From assembly GCF_000220505.1 (NCBI RefSeq), contig NZ_AFPJ01000032.1, positions 62,001-126,000 of the forward strand: a DNA stretch of 64,000 nt, written 5' to 3'. The DNA is from Microbulbifer agarilyticus S89. GTDB taxonomy: Bacteria; Pseudomonadota; Gammaproteobacteria; Pseudomonadales; Cellvibrionaceae. Position 1 is the first letter of the stretch, and the number at the start of each line of letters is the position of its first letter. This document shows positions 60,062-64,000 of the stretch, in pieces. The notes under the pieces are model-generated. The model saw only the letters and a program-made list of their open reading frames with translations, was not told where the DNA came from and did not search any database. The position numbers and the translations under genes were made by a program.

Positions 60062-60088
60062 AAAAAAACCGGGCGCCGGCCCGGTTTT
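60062..60088 (-). terminator. Rho-independent terminator of hflC
   Basis: A 10-bp stem AAAACCGGGC/GCCCGGTTTT with a GCCG loop. On the minus strand it is followed by seven T in total. A separate GTGGCCAC/GTGGCCAC hairpin (60117-60136) lies just before it, nearer hflC. Confidence 0.88.
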
Positions 60089-60158
60089 GGGGATTTTACC
60101 ACTATTTTGTAGAGCTGTGGCCACTGAAGTGGCCACGAAATAGTCATAACTACCTGCG

Positions 60159-61034
60159 TTATTCCCCGGAAGGATCCTTCAGGTAACGGAAGAACTGGCT
60201 GTCTGGCTCCATCAACAGCATATCGCTCTTACTCTTGAAGGACTCTTTATAGGCCGTCAGGCTGCGGGAGAAACGATAGAACTCGGGGTTCTTGCTGAAC
60301 GCCTCAGCGTAGATCTGAGCGGCCTCGGCATCAGCCTCACCGCGCACCTCTTCCGCCTTGCGATACGCTTCGGATTCGATAACCACCTTCTGGCGGTCCG
60401 CGCTGGCGCGGATACGCTCACTGGCTTCCTGACCCTTTGCGCGGTGGTCACGGGCTTCCAGCTCACGGCCGGCACGCATACGCTGGAACACCGATTCGGA
60501 TACTTCCGGTGGCAGGTCGATACGCTTCACGCGTACATCCACGATCTCAACCCCGAGATCCGTTTGCGCGGTCTTATTCAGATTAGTGGTGATTTCTGCC
60601 ATCAGCTCATCGCGCTGGCCACTCACTACCTCGTGCAGGTCGCGTACACCAAACTGGTTACGCAGGCGGTTGTTGATCTGCTCTGCCAGCAAGCGCACAG
60701 CATTGCGCTCGTCGCCGCGGGTCGCCACATAGAAGCGGCCCACATCGAAGATGCGGAACTTCGCGTAGGAGTCCACCATCATGAACTTGTTTTCGCTGTT
60801 CAACATCCGTACCGGCTGGGAATCCACGGTCTGGATGCGCGCATCGAATTTGCGCAGCTCATGTACCAGTGGAATCTTGAAATACAGGCCAGGCTCGTAG
60901 TCCGTGCGCACCACTTCACCGAAGCGCAGCAGCACCGCTTTTTCGGTTTCTTTCACCACAAACGCACTGCTGGATACCGCGAGCACCGCGAGCAAAACCA
61001 GCGCGATGACAAAAAGAGATTTGTTACTGTTCAT
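60159..61034 (-). CDS. hflC: HflC, regulator of FtsH protease
   Basis: SPFH/prohibitin-family inner-membrane protein that, with HflK, forms a large cage around FtsH and modulates membrane protein degradation. It is 291 aa with an N-terminal anchor (LFVIALVLLAVLAVSSSAFVV), the SPFH fold (EKAVLLRFGEVVRTDYEPGLYFKIPLVHELRKFDARIQT) and a long charged helix (GRELEARDHRAKGQEASERIRASADRQKVVIESEAYRKAE). Eleven bases after the hflK stop. The order hflK-hflC is standard. Confidence 0.96.
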   Translation of the reverse strand: MNSNKSLFVIALVLLAVLAVSSSAFVVKETEKAVLLRFGEVVRTDYEPGLYFKIPLVHELRKFDARIQTVDSQPVRMLNSENKFMMVDSYAKFRIFDVGRFYVATRGDERNAVRLLAEQINNRLRNQFGVRDLHEVVSGQRDELMAEITTNLNKTAQTDLGVEIVDVRVKRIDLPPEVSESVFQRMRAGRELEARDHRAKGQEASERIRASADRQKVVIESEAYRKAEEVRGEADAEAAQIYAEAFSKNPEFYRFSRSLTAYKESFKSKSDMLLMEPDSQFFRYLKDPSGE

Positions 61035-61045
61035 TGCTTCTCTCC

Positions 61046-62200
61046 TTATCGTACGTCGCGGCTGCGGCGGCTATTGGCCACTTCGGTACGCAACTGGTTG
61101 ATGACACGCTGGGAAATCTCATCGACTACCTGCGGAGAGACCTGGGTGCGCTGGCTGGCGCTGCTCGCACTACTCTCGGCCAGCTTGTCCAGCGGCAGGT
61201 ACATCATGTTATTGCCGCCTTCCACATCGACCATCACCTTGGAGGTGTTTTGCATCACTTCCTGCACCGCGTCCAGGTACAGGCGCTCGCGGGTTACTTC
61301 CGGCGCGCGGGTGTATTCGGTCAACAGCTTTTCAAAACGCACCGCCTCACCGCGGGCGCTCTCTACAATGCGCGCCTTGTAGGCTTCCGCCTCTTCGATC
61401 ATCCGCTGCGCCTGACCGCGGGCCACCGGAATCACCTGGTTGGCATAGGCCTGGGCTTCGTTCTGCAGACGCACCTCGTCCTCACGGGCACGTACCACGT
61501 CATCGAACGCATCCTGCACTTCGCGCGGCGCCTTGGCGTCGGTGAGGTTGACCACGTCGACACGGATGCCGGTCAGGTAGAGGTCGAGATATTCCTGCAG
61601 GCGCTCCTGGGTGTCAGCGGCAACCTGGGTACGATTCTGCGAAATAACCCCATTCAACGTCTGTGATCCGACGACGTGACGCAGGGCACTGTCGGTGGCT
61701 TCCTGCAGGCTCTTCAGCGGGTCAGCCACACGCAGAACGAAAGACTCTGCATTATCGATGTGCCACTGCACCTGCAGCACCACGTCCACAATACTCGCAT
61801 CCTCGGTAAGCATCTGACCGGTGGTGCGCTCGGTACGCACCTCGGTCATATTCACCTTGGTGACATGATCGATCAGCGGCGGGTTCCAGTGCAGACCGGC
61901 GGTCTGGGTGTTGTGGTATTTGCCGAGGCGCAGGACCACGGCAGATTCGTTCGCGTCTACCTGGTAAAAGCCCCACAGGCCATAAACCACGGCGAGGACG
62001 ATGAGTACCAGCGACCAGGGGAAGCTGGCATTGCCACCGGGGCGACCATCGTCACTGCCGGAGGGTTTGCCGCCAAACAGGCCGTTAAGCTTCTGCTGCA
62101 TTTTACGCAGCACTTCATCCAGATCCGGTGGGCCATCGTTGTTGCGATTGCCACCACCCCATGGGTCTTTGTTATTACCACCCGGCTCGTTCCAGGCCAT
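61046..62200 (-). CDS. hflK: HflK, regulator of FtsH protease
   Basis: Partner of HflC. It is 384 aa. The N-terminal tail (GGNNKDPWGGGNRNNDGPPDLDE) is glycine/asparagine-rich, typical of HflK. Then come the membrane helix (LVLIVLAVVYGLWGFYQV), the SPFH domain (ESAVVLRLGKYHNTQTAGLHWNPPLIDHVTKVNMTEVRTERT) and a C-terminal alpha-helical segment (RAREDEVRLQNEAQAYANQVIPVARGQAQRMIEEAEAYKA). It follows hflX by 90 bp. Expected to face the periplasm with HflC. Confidence 0.96.
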   Translation of the reverse strand: MAWNEPGGNNKDPWGGGNRNNDGPPDLDEVLRKMQQKLNGLFGGKPSGSDDGRPGGNASFPWSLVLIVLAVVYGLWGFYQVDANESAVVLRLGKYHNTQTAGLHWNPPLIDHVTKVNMTEVRTERTTGQMLTEDASIVDVVLQVQWHIDNAESFVLRVADPLKSLQEATDSALRHVVGSQTLNGVISQNRTQVAADTQERLQEYLDLYLTGIRVDVVNLTDAKAPREVQDAFDDVVRAREDEVRLQNEAQAYANQVIPVARGQAQRMIEEAEAYKARIVESARGEAVRFEKLLTEYTRAPEVTRERLYLDAVQEVMQNTSKVMVDVEGGNNMMYLPLDKLAESSASSASQRTQVSPQVVDEISQRVINQLRTEVANSRRSRDVR

Positions 62201-62290
62201 TTACTCACTCCAACTGTGCAATTTATTAATCATTAGCTGACGCAAATTCTAGCATTGAATGCCTTGGCTGCGCCGCGCCTCGCGTAATCG

Positions 62291-63628
62291 TTAATCGAGC
62301 TCCCAGTCTTCAGGACGGGGCTCTTCTTCCGGCTTCTCCGGCAACCACTGCGGCGGGTTACCTACTGCGCGGAAGGGTGCCATCAGGCGCTGTAGTTCCG
62401 CGCGCGGCAGTAAAACCTGCAGTTCGACGTCGCCATTGTCGCGATAACTTTCATTTTGTACCGCGTTCCCCTCGAACAGTTGAGCGCGCAGGCGCGCATG
62501 CTGCGGGGGAATAACCAGGGCGCCGCTCACCATTTGCTCGCCGATGCGCTCGGCAATCGCTTCTACTAGCAGGTCACAACCGGCTCCGGTTACCGCTGAC
62601 AACCATACCGCACGGGGCACCCCCTGATCATCGCGGTCGATGCGCGGCTCGGCATCAGCCAGCAGGTCCAGTTTGTTGTACACGAGCAGCTGGGGCAAAT
62701 CTGCCGCGCCAATTTCCTCGAGTACCGACTGTACTTCCTCAATCAGATGCAGGCGATTTTCCGCCGCCGCGTCCACCACATGCAGCAGAAGCGTGGCATT
62801 AGCCGCCTCTTCCAGGGTCGCGCGAAACGCCTCTACCAGGCGGTGTGGCAGGTGGGATACGAAACCCACGGTGTCGGCCAGGACCATCGCCCCGACATTG
62901 GGCAAATCCACTCGCCGCATGGTTGGGTCCAGTGTCGCGAACAACTGATCCTGCACATATACGTCGGAACTGGTAATTCGGTTGAATAGCGTGGACTTAC
63001 CGGCGTTGGTGTAGCCCACCAGGGAGACCGTCGCGACTTCCGCGCGGGAACGCCCGCGCCGCCCCTGCTCGCGCTGGCGACGAACCTTGTCCAGACGCTT
63101 TTCAATCGAGTCGATACGTGCGCGCAGCAAGCGGCGGTCGGTTTCCAGCTGGGTCTCACCAGGACCGCGCAGGCCAATACCGCCCTTCTGGCGCTCCAGG
63201 TGGGTCCAGCCACGCACCAGGCGGGTAGACATGTGGCGCAGCTGCGCCAGTTCCACCTGCAGCTTGCCCTCGTGGGTACGCGCGCGCTGCGCAAAAATAT
63301 CCAGAATCAATCCTGTGCGATCGAGCACCCGGCATTTCAGCTCGCGCTCAATATTGCGCTCCTGACTCGGGGAGAGGGTGTGATCAAAGATCACCAGTTC
63401 CGCGCCGTGCTTGGTGACGGTTTCCTGAATTTCTTCCAGCTTACCGCGGCCAACAAACGTCTTGGGATCTGGGGTGGCGCGCTGGCCAAAGATAAAAGCC
63501 ACCGGGTCGGCACCGGCTGAGAGCGCCAGCTCCTCAAATTCCCGCGGGTCATCAGGGCTGTCGATGGCGGAAAGTTCCAGGTGGACCAAAACAGCAAGTT
63601 CACCGGATTCCGGGCGATCAAAAAACAA
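62291..63628 (-). CDS. hflX: Ribosome-associated GTPase HflX
   Basis: GTPase that splits stalled 70S ribosomes under heat stress in characterised species. It is 445 aa. The start is TTG at 63628 since the conserved FFDRPESGELAVLVHLEL region starts immediately. HflX domain: VGRGKLEEI and RTGLILDIFAQRARTHEGKLQVELAQL, QKGGIGLRGPGETQLETDRRLLR. G-domain: G1 GYTNAGKST, G3 DTVGF, G4 NKLDLL. It follows hfq, the normal neighbour. Confidence 0.95.
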   Translation of the reverse strand: MFFDRPESGELAVLVHLELSAIDSPDDPREFEELALSAGADPVAFIFGQRATPDPKTFVGRGKLEEIQETVTKHGAELVIFDHTLSPSQERNIERELKCRVLDRTGLILDIFAQRARTHEGKLQVELAQLRHMSTRLVRGWTHLERQKGGIGLRGPGETQLETDRRLLRARIDSIEKRLDKVRRQREQGRRGRSRAEVATVSLVGYTNAGKSTLFNRITSSDVYVQDQLFATLDPTMRRVDLPNVGAMVLADTVGFVSHLPHRLVEAFRATLEEAANATLLLHVVDAAAENRLHLIEEVQSVLEEIGAADLPQLLVYNKLDLLADAEPRIDRDDQGVPRAVWLSAVTGAGCDLLVEAIAERIGEQMVSGALVIPPQHARLRAQLFEGNAVQNESYRDNGDVELQVLLPRAELQRLMAPFRAVGNPPQWLPEKPEEEPRPEDWELD

Positions 63629-63699
63629 GGATTATTCTCTTGAACTCAATAGTTGCGCCGCACACCGTATTATTCAATGCACTGACGCCGAACAACAGA

Positions 63700-63720
63700 C
63701 GCCCCGGACGAGCCGGGGCG
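63700..63720 (-). other. Hairpin between hfq and hflX
   Basis: An 8-bp GC-rich stem CGCCCCGG/CCGGGGCG with a 5-base loop lies 87 bases past the hfq stop. No T run follows on the minus strand, so it probably permits read-through into hflX. In other species this gap carries an internal hflX promoter. Confidence 0.5.
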
Positions 63721-63806
63721 CTGAATACAACTTTCTGGAGGCCGGCGCTGAACAAAAGCGGGATAAACCCCAGCATTAGCCCAACACCGTAAACACCCGC
63801 TTCGAC

Positions 63807-64000
<194 letters not shown>

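Overview
The window is an ordinary chromosomal stretch of a GC-rich marine-type gammaproteobacterium. The gene orders metK-ahcY-metF and hfq-hflX-hflK-hflC-DUF2065-hisZ-purA, a LiuR/liu leucine operon and a HutC-controlled hut cluster, two large TonB-dependent receptors and an S9 peptidase together suggest Cellvibrionales, for example Microbulbifer or a relative. That placement is inference from gene content and style, not from a marker-gene comparison. No tRNA, rRNA, prophage, transposase or CRISPR array was seen.

Layout. 1-2.9 kb: methyl cycle (metK 3' end, ahcY, metF) with intergenic hairpins. 2.9-8 kb: a lower-GC S9 peptidase and TonB receptor pair. 8-16.4 kb: OmpA-like lipoprotein, a secreted protein with an internal duplication, small membrane proteins, a HAD phosphatase, rsmE and a two-gene RND efflux system. 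16.6-23.8 kb: tex, rluA, a TetR regulator, a 4'-phosphopantetheinyl transferase 10 bp behind a class C beta-lactamase, and a membrane-anchored Nudix hydrolase. 23.8-30.6 kb: histidine degradation (hutG-hutI divergent from hutC-hutU-hutH). 30.7-32.2 kb: a small membrane protein and an ECF sigma factor with its overlapping membrane partner. 32.4-39.9 kb: leucine/isovalerate degradation (liuR-liuA-liuB-liuC-liuD-liuE) behind a perfect 28-bp palindrome. 40-50 kb: mostly minus-strand genes including a degenerate hybrid sensor, an AlaE-type exporter, a DUF389 protein, a TonB receptor and a universal stress protein. 50.5-56.9 kb: acs, a cupin, a Bcr/CflA-type transporter, a lytic transglycosylase and a HlyIII/PAQR protein. 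57-64 kb: purA, hisZ, DUF2065, hflC, hflK, hflX and the 3' part of hfq.

The genes fit a heterotroph that takes up peptides and amino acids: TonB receptor plus S9 peptidase for uptake and cleavage, Hut for histidine to glutamate, Liu for leucine to acetyl-CoA and acetoacetate, Acs for acetate.

The most unusual signal is a family of six structured intergenic repeats between 26.0 and 50.5 kb. Each has a long outer inverted repeat enclosing two short hairpins whose loops read TCCA/TCCC, or the complement. Stem sequences differ between copies but stay complementary, and two copies share an identical 70-nt core in opposite orientation. Three sit between genes that look co-transcribed inside hut and liu. 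No transposase lies nearby and I do not recognise the family.
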